From Chrysomallon squamiferum (taxonomy: Eukaryota; Mollusca; Gastropoda; Neomphalida; Peltospiridae): DNA of 62,000 nt. The notes beneath the pieces were generated by a model. That model worked only from the letters and a program-made list of their open reading frames with translations, searched no databases and was not told the DNA's origin. Positions 36,048 through 48,446 of this stretch are shown here, piece by piece (the first letter of the stretch is position 1; the number at the start of each line of letters is the position of its first letter). The position numbers and the translations under genes were made by a program. The DNA lies in NCBI GenBank assembly GCA_012295275.1, contig CM022677.1:23154253-23216252 (forward strand), given 5' to 3'.

Positions 36048-36089
36048 CATACAACGACAGACTCTTCGTCACTCTATTTCCCATAATGC
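36048..36089 (-). promoter_or_regulatory. Possible internal promoter / alternative first exon in RAB27 intron 1
   Basis: On the minus strand GCATTATGGGAAATAGAGT (36089-36071) resembles the ZNF143/Staf site GCATTCTGGGAATTGTAGT (recalled). A short sequence follows and ends at TATG|GTAAAA (edge 36048), a plausible donor. Motif match by eye only. Confidence 0.25.
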
Positions 36090-36537
36090 TTTGCTTCACA
36101 CACCACTGCACTGCCTCCCTGAAGAATCACTCAACCCGACTTCCATATGGGGTGTTTAATATTATTACAACCGAAGAAAATTCATTAAGTACTCTGTGTG
36201 TGTGTGTGAGTGTGAGAGAGATATCCCAAAATGCCGGTTACAACATGAACAGAGAGAGAGAGAGAGACACACAATGGGAGAGAGAAAAAAAAAATCCATA
36301 TTTCAGAGTCTCAGCCAGAGTTCCCAGAGGCAGCTGATCAGAATGCGAGTTTAGTGCACGTTGTAAGCGGAGAAAGTTGTTAGAATCAGACTCATTATCA
36401 TTGTCAGTGATACAATGTCACGCTCCATTGAGAAATTACTGCATTTATCACCGATTCGAGGTCACACTTCAGCGAGCAAAATATTGTGTGGTTAGTGATT
36501 TTTTGTTAAATAACAATAAAATGGATGGATAAATATA

Positions 36538-36578
<41 letters not shown>

Positions 36579-39500
36579 ATAGACACATACTCACATATTT
36601 ACAAATAAAATGTGAGCATATGGTTATGCTTAATGTGTATGTGTTTGTGAGCATGCACACACACAAACACACACATATGGGTGTATTGTGTGTTTTATAT
36701 ATTTTATATGGTAACAGCTAACATAACATTAAAGGATTAAAAAGAAAAATTGATCTGGATTATGATTACAAATGTCAGATAAATGTCATTATACCGGAAT
36801 GAAGGAAGAATAGTTAAGAGGATGGGTGGAATAATGGAAAGAAGGATGAGTACAAGAAGAAATTACATGTAATTAATGAATTGATGGATGTATGTTAAGA
36901 TAAACAGACAGACAAATGGACCGACTGATGTATGGATAAACACTGTAATGACATAAATTAAGAGGTAAATCTGGGGGAAAAGATTAAAAGCATTAAACAA
37001 ACTCAGTTCAAGAATGAAAGGTTAATAGACAAACTGAAGAAGGAATCAATCAAATCAAAAGAAAGAAAAATTAAACAATTCACAATATTTATGAACAAGA
37101 AGTGAGAGTTAATGAGTCTTGAATGACATGTGAAACAGATCAAAAGAACTGGACTTGTAAACTGGACATACAAATGATTCCAATTTCAATACTGTCTGAT
37201 TAGTAATATGCCCGTCTGATTAGTAGTATACATGCCTGATTAGTGCACCTGAGTGGTAAAGTGAAAATGTAACAAGAGAAATAAGTAAATGTCTACAACA
37301 CCTTAAATGTCCTCTCACATACAGAATGGTGTACTTACGTACTGTCTACATACAATTATAATGAAATCAACATGATAATTAATTCATGCAAACATCTCTC
37401 TGTTTTCTCTAATATCAAGTTTGTTTCACATATTAAAAAATAGATATCCATCCTAGGAAACTGACATTTTTATTAACCTTGTTGTTGTTGTTGTTGATAT
37501 TATTTTGTTACAATTATCATTCTTCTTTTTCATTTTATATATTTCTTGATTTTTAAGGACCTGTAAAAAATAAAGATGAATTTTTTTTGTTTTTTACGTT
37601 TGGTAAATAATAATAATAATGGAAAAATGAAGAATTTACATATTCAGTAATATTTTTTTATTGTATAATTCAATTTTTTATTTATTATATATATATTTTT
37701 TTTTAATAATAACAAAACAAATTACAGTTTTTAGAGAAACTTGTATTTTTCCTTGTCTAAACTCTTTACACTGAGTGGCTTTAATTCGACATCAAATATA
37801 CCTTGCTAAGTTAAATATATAGACACTTACTGTAGTAAACAAGAGTTTAAATTCCAGTGTATTGATTAAATGTCATATTGTGTAACATATATCTCAACAG
37901 ACAGACTCATAAAGGCAGAATTACAATCACATGATCTTTAACAGTTCTGTGTGGGTTTGGTCATGACACTTACCTGAGGTATGCTGCATTACATTTCCTA
38001 AGTGGACCTTTCAGCTATTTATTTCACACTCCCATGAACAGTAAAGATTATAACAAATAACGAAAAGGAGTAAATTTATTAAAATATTTGCAATCACGCC
38101 AAGTTTACATTTCTGTCGTTTTCAATTTATGCTGTTTATCTCACCCTCCCATAAACAGTACATCATCTACAATCAGCTTATTTAGAAGAACTTTTAATCT
38201 GTGAACGTTTAAAACTTGAGTTCACAAAACAACCAATCTACATAATGATATACAGTGAAGTTCTTCAGTTATGTAGTTCCAATAAAAAATAAAAATTCTT
38301 TAATTTCCCAACTGAATAAAGCTATCAAAGTTGCAGACACTTGTAATGAACAATCATCGTTTAAAAATGACATCAGACAGCACTGACAAATACACAAAGA
38401 TCAATAGGCGTCGGCCATTATGAAAGAAAACAAACACAGTCAACCTCGATTTAACAGACACCAGCAGAATGTTTTGTACATAAAAATCTGATTTCACTGT
38501 AGTTAAAACCTGCTCTGTGGGTCATGTGAGTTGTGGGTGGGGCAGGTGGATAAAATACACCCAAGAATTTCTAAAAAAAAAAAAAAACATTAACAAACTT
38601 TGTGTGATGGCTCAAAATTAACTGTATCAAAATTAAACCAGAAATTATTACAATATTTATTTATTAAAATTATTAAAATTATTTTTTACATTTCAGAATT
38701 AATGAAAACAGATAATAATTATTTTTCATAACTGAAATCTACTGTAACAGTAAAAAATGAGTTTAAACTTAACAAACATTTCAAATATGTACTCACAAAA
38801 TAAACAAATGAAGTAAGTAAATATATGTAGAGTTTTTGCTTATCATCTATTTCTGTTTTATTTATTTTCTCCATGTGTCTCTTTATTGGCAAAATAAACT
38901 GATTGAATAATCAATGAAAGAAAGAAAAAGATTTTTTAAAAAGTGCAGTACATTGGCAGTTTAAATAAATGTTTTTCTTTTTAACATTTCTGTGTACACT
39001 GAAATCCAGGCATACACTGACACTGACTTAAACTAACTATCTAACTAACTAACTAACTAACTAAATAACTAACTAACTAACTCTCTCTCTTTCTCTCTCT
39101 CTCTGTATATATATATATATATATATATATCTTTCTACAACACACACACATATATACAAACACATACAATACATAGAAAAAACTCAGTTAATCCATAAAA
39201 ACAGCAAAACAAATAAATCATCCAAACTCATTACAAAAACAGAAATAAACGGAAAACAAATAAAAACATGAGCATAAAAAATAACAACAACAACAAAACT
39301 AATCAGTTGTGAGTGAAGATGAAAATGTCGGCTGCACGCGAATGTGGTAATTTCCTCCACACTCAAACAGGACGTGACATTTCCACAGCTGCATCGCTCA
39401 CAACTACACCGCACACAACCACACTGCACTGCGACTCCGAAAATTATTGATTTACATTGTGCCTTTAATTTCACAAACTTGGTGTTATAGAAATTATCAC

Positions 39501-41018
39501 AATTACTGCAAACAACCTGTTTGAATCCATTCTAAAGTGCAGCATTGACGGTTTATGCAGAGTAACACACAAATAATTGGCTTAAATAATTCTGTGTTTA
39601 ATTTTAAAAACTCAGGATGACATGGTGTAAGCTGTTTGAAGTAATTCAGTATTAATTACGAGCTAATTGTTTCAAATCATTTTAAAGGATGATAATTAGA
39701 AGTCATTTTTTTTTAATTGTTTTTGATTAATCCTTTCACTGTTGTCAAGATTTTATCACAGATGAACTGATTATTACAACAATTAACAATAAGTTTACAG
39801 TTCTCTAAACATTTTCTTTATTAATCTTTTATGCAAGCAACATTTACAGTTGGAGAGACCGGTGTATGTTTGTGTTTATGTGTGCAGCCGAGCGTGCGTG
39901 CATGCATGTGAGTGTGTGTGATTACTATTTATTATTATTGCACTATTGTTACTGAAATGATGAGACTAACTCAGAAACCTGCAATTTTCAAACAGAATAA
40001 ACACAGCCTACTCAGTGAGTGGAAAACAATTCAGTAATTTTTACATTTTTCTGGCTACTTTCATTACCACCTCATTTGTTTATTTATTTATTTTTTGGGG
40101 GGGATTTTGGATGGGTTTTTTTCAAATCTCATTCTCTCTACTCATTAAAAAAACTGACCTACAAAAATAAACCGAGTTATTTTTTCTCTGCTGAATTTTA
40201 CAAAACAACAACATACTGTGTCCTAGCTGTTACTGTATAGTTGTTAGCTACCACTGACACTTCTACTGTGTTGTTGTAAACCTTGAATTCATTCATTAGT
40301 GATTGCAGGCTGACAGTGTTAACTGCCTGATAGACTCCACATTTTTAGTTATCAACATGTAAGACTAATAATACAGTGGACAGGATGACCAGTCAAGTGA
40401 CCTTCAGTAAATTTCACTTTCTGATAAACAGAGAGATGTAACAGAACAAACTGTGCATGCTGTATGAACACACAAACAAGAGACATAAATTATATATATA
40501 TATGTAAATGTATATATATATATATAGAAATACATGAAATACACTCAAACCATGCACACTCACACACACACTCACACAAACACTACGTAACACACACACA
40601 AAGACACAAGCTTATCACCTACAATTTACTCAGATGAACACAAACACCTGTAAATTTCTCACACAACACTCAAACCTTGCTCTGCTGCCATTATACACAT
40701 GTACAACTTTATCATATACTGTAACACAAACACAGAAACACATGAAATATAACATCACATTCAAAATCTATCAAAGTACAAACAGACAACCACATACAAA
40801 CATATTAAAACACAACCACACACACACATACACCCATACACCCACTCACTTAATATGCATATGCCACACATGTGAAGTAAACACACTACATAGCTAAATA
40901 AAACTTAAAATTCCATGTACATTACATCTGCTGCAATTCTGTAGATATACAATAATTTTATCATAAAACACACCCACACCAACACACACATACACATACA
41001 GAGCTTCTTAAACACACA

Positions 41019-41097
<79 letters not shown>

Positions 41098-41171
41098 CAC
41101 ACAACTCTGACTTAACACCTATATATATACATACTCTCACACATATATAAATACAGACATACATACATATA

Positions 41172-41216
<45 letters not shown>

Positions 41217-42774
41217 ATACACATATGTACATACATACAGACACACACGCACACACAGATGGACAAAGACAAAATCAAACACCAGGCGATCCTGCTGTTA
41301 CCACTGTGAGGTCTGCTGACTTCCATTCTGATGAGGTTCAAGCACTTTGTCTGTGACAGAGCAGAAGAACACTGACTGTGACTAGCACAGCCTCATCACA
41401 GCCTTCATTACACAACTGCCCAGCAGAACTCACTCCACAGATTAGCTGCAGCAGAAACTAGCCAGATGCATGTCATAGGGATTAGTTTAATCTCTACAGT
41501 ATTAAGTAATTAATGTAATCAATATTTATTTATCTTTCTCTAAATGTATCTATATCTAAATATACATATATATCAACCTTCATATCTACTCACACATATC
41601 CACACGCACACACACACACACACACACACTCTCTCTCTCTCACACAAACACACACACATAAAGATGCAATATTAAAAAATGTGTTATTTCATAGTATCAG
41701 ACATTTTCTAGTCAGATTATTTGTGTTTTTCAATGGTGGGAGAAAAAAAATGACAGATGATAAATTATTTTCTTTACTAATGCAGACTTTTCTCATTACA
41801 ATTTCATGTAGCCAGAAAATAACTTAGTGTTTTTTTTCCTGTTTCAGTATTAAAATGCACAAAAGAACTTTTAATAGTCATGATGGACTACAATAAAATG
41901 TATGAACATATGTGTGTATGTCTGTACGTATATATGTGTTTGTGTACAGACATAAACACACACACACACACACACACAGACACAGACAATTGATTTAGTC
42001 AAGATAGACTGTCCAGTTACATGGCAGGTGAATAAAATAAACTATTTCCTGCTAATCAGTAAAAGTCTGTGTGCCACGTAATTCTTCTTTCATAAAAAAC
42101 ACAAAAAAAAACGTCACCAAACTGCCACAGCTAAACAACAAGCAAGTTATTAACACAATGTTAACATGATGTGACTGTTAAGTAACATGTTTACTGTCAG
42201 GATTAGTACTAAACTACACACTGGGTTTATCAGCACACTTTGTTTATTCAGATTTCTGACTCAGTGGCTGGAGGCTGTGTGAGGAATTAACAGATTCAGA
42301 AGACAAAATTAGCCACGTCTAACAGCAGACAGGTTTATAACAGAACATACAAAAAAATGTGATATGAAGATTACTTATACGATTATGATGCAGACTACAA
42401 AACCATGTGGTTTAACTTTATATTAAGTTATCACTGAATATTACAAGCAGAATTATGTCTGTATAAACAAAGTTTTCAGATGGTGGGGGGGGTTAAGTTA
42501 TTTTTCCTTTTATTTTCTGTCATTTTAGTTTGAGGGGTTTTTTTTTTTTTTTTTTACTGTTATGCTCTAGTTCTACTCATTATTTCTTGGTAATACAATA
42601 AACACAAATAGTGTGGAAAGACAACTAGCAAAACATAGCATCAGTTTCAAGAGAATGCTTTAACCCTGTAATATCTGCTACAGCTGTATGTACAAATAGC
42701 CAAAACCCCACACATCATATTCAGCCATAAATCCTGTGAGTGTTTTACAGTCATAACCCTGTAATGCATGCTGT

Positions 42775-42945
42775 CCATAACCCCAAATGTATACTTTATT
42801 CATAACCCCAAATGTGTACTTTATTCGTAACCCCAAATGTGTACTTTATTCATAAACCCAAATGTGTACTTTATTCATAACCCCAAATGTGTACTTTATT
42901 CATAACCCCAAATGTGTACTTTATTCGTAACCCCAAATGTGTACT
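42775..42945. repeat. 25-bp minisatellite
   Basis: About seven copies of a unit containing CATAACCCCAAATGTGTACT followed by TTATT, with CGTAACCCC variants. Confidence 0.9.
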
Positions 42946-43084
42946 TCAACCATCACCACACTTGAATCAATGAGCAGAGAGATGAACAATTAACTAACTG
43001 GTCTCTCTGGCTAATTTTACAAGTCACTTGACATGAAAATGAGACAGTGATGGGATCAGAGTAAAAACATCTCAGTGTCAAGTC

Positions 43085-43160
43085 AGCTAGGGTGGTGAGG
43101 AAGTGAAGTGTGAAGGGTCTCAGGATCAAATCCCTGCAGAGCTGAGGAACACAAATTGAA
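43085..43160 (+). mobile_element. Possible degraded tRNA-derived SINE fragment
   Basis: TAGGGTGGTGAGGAAGTG followed by GGATCAAATCCCTGCAG resembles the A- and B-box order of tRNA-derived SINE heads (B-box consensus GGTTCRANNCC). No tail or target duplication was found. Confidence 0.25.
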
Positions 43161-46100
43161 AACATGATGAATAATATCAATTATTGGTAATGGTCTGAAA
43201 AGTCATATAAAAGATCCATTGTTGTCAAATAAATAATCCCAATTAGCAGTATATTTAAATTATTTTCTGAAAGATAACATAAAAACATCACTCACTGTTA
43301 ATATAAACATCTTTTTAAAAGACAACAGAAAAAATTTCTTTCTCGTTTTATTTATATTATTTTTCTTCTTTATATTTTTATTATTTTTTTCCCCCCTTTT
43401 TTTTTGTTTTATTCTTTATCAATATTCTAGAAATGAGCCAAACAAATCCACATCAAAATAATCTTCATGCTCTGTTGATTTCAATTTTCACTGAATCAGC
43501 TTGGCAGACCAATCTCTCTACCATTCAGGCTCAAACCCCTCATTTCATAAATAAAACATGTCCAGTTCTGTAACATGGGCAAGTCCACTGTATTAGCCAG
43601 GGTAAATCAGGTGGTACTCCTAACAGAACAATCCTTGAAGAGACAGTAAATTTCACATTCAGTTTTAATAAGCTCATGGTATTTCTCTAAATACCAGTAT
43701 CAGATTTATTACATTCAGATGAAGATTCAAGTTTTACTGCGGTTTTTCATGAAAGAAAAGCATTGTGGGAAGTTAGTGCATAAAAAGGTTTGGGTGTAAA
43801 GCAAGGTCATATACCCTGAACCAACAGAAAGAAAATCATGATTTGTTGTAGGCTATAATTAGCAGAAACGTGATGTTGCTGAGTTCTATGATAAGATGAT
43901 GATGATGATGATGTGTCATTTTTTGTGCTGTCTGAACAAAATAACATTGAAATTCTAAAGCATGTCAAAGTACACTCTATTTTTTTTCTATACAAAAATT
44001 AGATCAGACAGTATATGATTATACAGCATAGATACTTTTTTCAGAATTATAACATCCATATCAGAACAGTGCAACAATCATATGATCACAACATCTATCA
44101 TACAGCTGAAATAATGTAAGCAATGACAACTAATGAAGATATAATGACTGCTGCTACATCAACAACAACAACATCACAGCAACATGAAATTAATTATCTC
44201 TCGCAGCTGGAAGGTCATTTACAGAATGAAGTGTCTTTGTATCACCTAATTAACACAACAGCATCACCACCTTCAGCATTAACTAACTGAAATAGACAGT
44301 GTAACTTTAGCATTCACTATGCAACAGTGTCACTAGTCATAAAATTCATGAACAGCAATCACTAATTAACATGTGGAGGAGATTCAGCATTCACTTCAGC
44401 ATTCACTTTATACAAATTAGTCACTATCTTTAGCATTCACTAATACAAATGTCACTAATTTAAGTCATGTTATTATTCAATAAAAACTATTCATTCTGAG
44501 ATCAGTACAAACTGGTTTTTGAAGTAAAACATATATACTAACAATTATTATTTTAATACATTTATACAAAATGAAAATATATTAACAATTATTATTTTAA
44601 TAGCATTTAATATATCTAAAATCAGGAAATATATTTATTATCAGTATTAGTGCTACATTAACAAAATCACAACTAATATATTTATTATTATTCTAGAAAT
44701 ATATTTATTATCAATATTAGTTATATATATATATACATTAACAACATCACAACTAATATATTTATTATTATTCTAGAAATATATTTATTATCAATATTAG
44801 GGCTCCATTACAGTTTTATTACATTTATTACTGCTTTTATCACTACCAGACTTAATGCTACTGTTTTGTAGTACTGTTACCACAATTTCTACAACTGCTC
44901 TGTAATATTTAATATTAATGCTACTGCTACCACCACTACTACTGTTATCACTAATATTACCACTGCTGCTACTACTGCAACATCAACACCACTACAGCTG
45001 TCACAATCATTACCAGTACCGCACTACTACTTTATAATTACCAATAATTCTGGTTATAAAAATGTATTACGGTACTTTTAAACATTTATTCATTTATTCA
45101 GTAAACACCACTTTCACTACCAAATTAATTCTAAAGTGGCCAAGGTGAGAACAGCCAGTTCTGATTAAATTAATTAACTCTGTCATTACAAGGCAATGGC
45201 CTTAACATAAATCACTGAAAGAACTTAACGACCTCACCATCACTTTTCTTTCTTTTTTTTTAATCTCCTCCACATTCCTGGACCACCATCTCTGAATCTA
45301 CAGCTCAAAACAATCGATTTATGGTGTTCTTCAAAGACAACAATCCCACCAGATGATGATTGTTTTTTTTTTTTTTTTTTTTTTTTTATGTTACAGCCAA
45401 TTAAGACTTAAGTATGCTAAGCTGGTCTTATTCCTGTTAAGTTTGTAATGAGAAGTGCATTTCGCACTAATCGAAGTTTAATGAAAATAATGTGATGTTG
45501 ATAACTGAAAAAAACTTAGCAGCTGTAGTAATAGTAGTTGTCACTGTTGTTATAATAATAGTATTTGTTTACAGTAGTAGTAGTAATAGGAAGTGGTAAT
45601 AGTAATAGTAGTAGTAGCAATAGTAATACTAGCAATATTAATAACAGCAGTAGTAGTAATAGTGATAGTAGTAATAGTAATAGTAATAGTACTAACAGTT
45701 GTTTAAAAGTTTAATAACTCAAATGATGGCTTTATTAGTAGCACAAGATCAGTTGTTATGGCGATACTATTAGCAGTCATAGTAACATACATGACAACAG
45801 TAGTAATATCATCATTAAGTAACACTAAATTTAGCATTGGCAGTAATAATAAATGTATATCTAGCATTAACAGTAATAATACCTGTATATAAAGGTATGC
45901 AAATGTTAACATTATTATTTTATTTCCTCTATTTTGTATTTTTTTTTAGAAACAACCAAATGGTTATTGTAAAACAAGTTTTTATTTGTCATGTAATGTA
46001 ATGTGCATTCAGGTAATTGTGTAATTAATTATATATAATTGTGTAATTATTACAATCAGTCACACTGATCAAATTATCTGTTATTAAAATACATCAACTG

Positions 46101-47104
46101 TGACAAGAGTAAACATCTGTAAAAACAAGTTATAAAACTATGCACTGTAAGAAAGCATGCATGCATGCATGCACACATAATTGTGTTTGTGAATTTAATA
46201 GAATGCGTTGTTTGTAAGGTATCTAAAGTTACATGGTTTTTTTGGCGTTTGTTATGTGAAAAGTGTTTCAAAATTTTAAAAGTGAACTTCTGTATTCACA
46301 TCCTTGGCACATTATACTGCACAGCTCAGAAAATTTAAAGGAATAAAAATATGTTTTCAAAGCAATACATGTATTTCTGTTTAAAATAAAGAATCATATG
46401 TCTAAAAAAAACAAAAAAAAACACCAATAGTTATTTTGTTTCATGCATTTATTTTACATTTTTCTTTTATTTATTTATTTATTATTTTTAATTTCGATTT
46501 CATTTTGGTGTGATAAGATTTTTATGCAAGTAAATGTAATTTATTATTATTATTATTAATATTTTTTTTTTTTTTTTTTTATATGTTTGTTGTTTGCAAA
46601 ATATTTAAATGATTATTATTGGTGTTGTCATCGTCGACGTCGCTGTTATACAACAACTACTGCTACTGCTTGTGGCGAACATACGACCTGCTGCGACCTA
46701 ACAACACGAATTCACTTTCGCTGTCTACGCATACAAAATAAACAATACAAGCCTACCTTTATCTGATAACACAAACGATTTAAGTCCCTTTGCAAAATAT
46801 TACTCTCACATATTGCCAGTGAAAATAATAAAATGGATGTCGATATTTTTTATTAATTTATTTCAGCGAATTATGATGCATGAAATATACGTACTGCTGA
46901 TTTAATCGAATTAATAATGAACTGTTCTGAAAAACTGCGTTTTGTTTTTTGCAGTTATTTCTCCTTACTTATGTCGAGTTATGGACCAGTAAAGCTTTGA
47001 CAACAAAACTTCGGGTAGCATTTATGGAGTTTAAAATGAAAATGCATTAATGACACATGTTGTAAGTGATAGAATCCACTTGGAAAACTAAAAGCGACAC
47101 TTAC

Positions 47105-47190
47105 CTGTTGCTTTCTCTGGCCTGTCACTAAATGTTTTGATCCGATCTGTTATCCGTGTTGCCGGCCGGTAGTGGATCAATAGTAAACTA
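47105..47190 (-). other. RAB27: Candidate RAB27 5' UTR exon
   Basis: The minus strand reads AGAAAGCAACAG|GTAAGTGTCG with the exon edge at 47105, a near-ideal donor directly below a promoter-like block. It has no open frame and would be untranslated. The next usable acceptor with a start codon on this strand is the micro-exon at 32213. The assignment to RAB27 and the upstream limit (about 47190) are inferred. An intron of about 15 kb results. Confidence 0.45.
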
Positions 47191-47227
47191 TTATCGTTCT
47201 CGAGTTTCCGCCATAATATGAATATCG

Positions 47228-47255
47228 ATTGGTTTACAGAGTCATGTGACACGTG
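47228..47255 (-). promoter_or_regulatory. Promoter motifs: M-box/CLEAR-like site, E-box and inverted CCAAT
   Basis: GTCATGTGAC (47241-47250) is a palindromic M-box of the MITF/TFEB type. CACGTG (47250-47255) overlaps its last base. ATTGG (47228-47232) is CCAAT on the minus strand. All lie 120-150 nt above the donor at 47105, in a local patch with more CpG than its surroundings. Confidence 0.45.
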
Positions 47256-47753
47256 AACCTTGGCTCTGCAAGCGCTGTTAATTGCTTGAATAAGTAGGTG
47301 GAGTTAAAATATATGTAGAGGCGTGATTGAAAATAGTTTTGGAAGCCCAAGTAAATTTTGAACAAAAATAGTAAAAGTTTGGTAATAATATATTTTCATA
47401 ACTATCTAAAGAAGTTATTATATTATTATTTTTTATTTAACTCTTAATAAATATGATTATAACCAGTATTAGTAGGTTACGAAAAATTTTGCCCACATTT
47501 TTAACGCGCTAAAAATCGGAGAATAAGCAAACATTTCTCTTTAAATATTTTTGGGGAAAAGGTCTAACAGCTGTTTTGTGACTGTTTCATTTTTATTCAT
47601 CTGTCCTTTAGTATATTGCTGTTAGTATATTTTAAAACCAAAAGTTTGCCTCCTACACTGCTTATACATGGACTCTGAATAATATACCGTTTTATTTTCT
47701 CCAAAAAGAAGAAATAGGTTTATTTTAATTTTTATTTATTTTATTTTTCAGTT

Positions 47754-47814
<61 letters not shown>

Positions 47815-47976
47815 TTAACAAAAAATACAATTTGGTACCGAAAAAATGATTTCCATATCTCTTGAGAGTTATATCCCTTTAGAAATAATTGCTGAGTCGG
47901 CAGAAGATAACCACAAACCTAACAACTGTAAAACAATTGATTTCGATATCGAAACTAATTTTCTTTTTCTTTACTT

Positions 47977-48007
<31 letters not shown>

Positions 48008-48390
48008 CTTAATATCTAATAAAATGTATAAATGTGACGGCAGCAAAGTAAAAATAATAGCCCGCAGTCAGGGAATATGTTTCGTGAGAATATTTCTGAA
48101 CCCAATTAGTGTAGCCATGTTCGTGTGCAAAAGAGCATCGAGAATTGAGGATTTTGCATGAAGCACGGTGGTATCACTGGCAGCCCAAGGGACAACTTAG
48201 TCGTCTTTATTATTATTATCATTATTACTGGACAGGTCACTTCTAGAGGCCACTCCAGGTTATAATATCACATATTACACTTTTCTAGATAAAATAAATT
48301 TTGTGTGCAGTTATATAAAATTATCTGTGTATATGGTTGGTTGGGATAATTCACTTGACACACACACACACAGACAGACAGGGAGAGAGA

Positions 48391-48446
<56 letters not shown>

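Larger units (their letters stand above)
32214..47104 (-). other. Long RAB27 intron 1 (inferred); repeats and one possible internal promoter
   Basis: About 15 kb with no recognisable coding exon on either strand. It holds (AAT)n at 33165-33430 and 33736-33790, a 39-bp minisatellite (32706-32900), a two-copy roughly 63-bp repeat (35390-35505), a (TA)n tract (41033-41090), many (CA)n tracts, a 25-bp minisatellite (42775-42945) and a trinucleotide-rich block of short Ser/Ile-like codon repeats (45530-45700). The patches at 36000-36480 and 39300-39430 are less AT-rich than average. Confidence 0.4.

Noticed and set aside
39184-39474. Cys-rich minus-strand frame (96 codons) resembling a small secreted peptide
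   Set aside because: No signal peptide at its start, its tail runs into an AT-rich hydrophobic stretch, and no splice partners were found.
43500-43540. tRNA-like A and B boxes (TGGCAGACCAA, GGCTCAAACCC)
   Set aside because: Box spacing is too short and no cloverleaf can be drawn.
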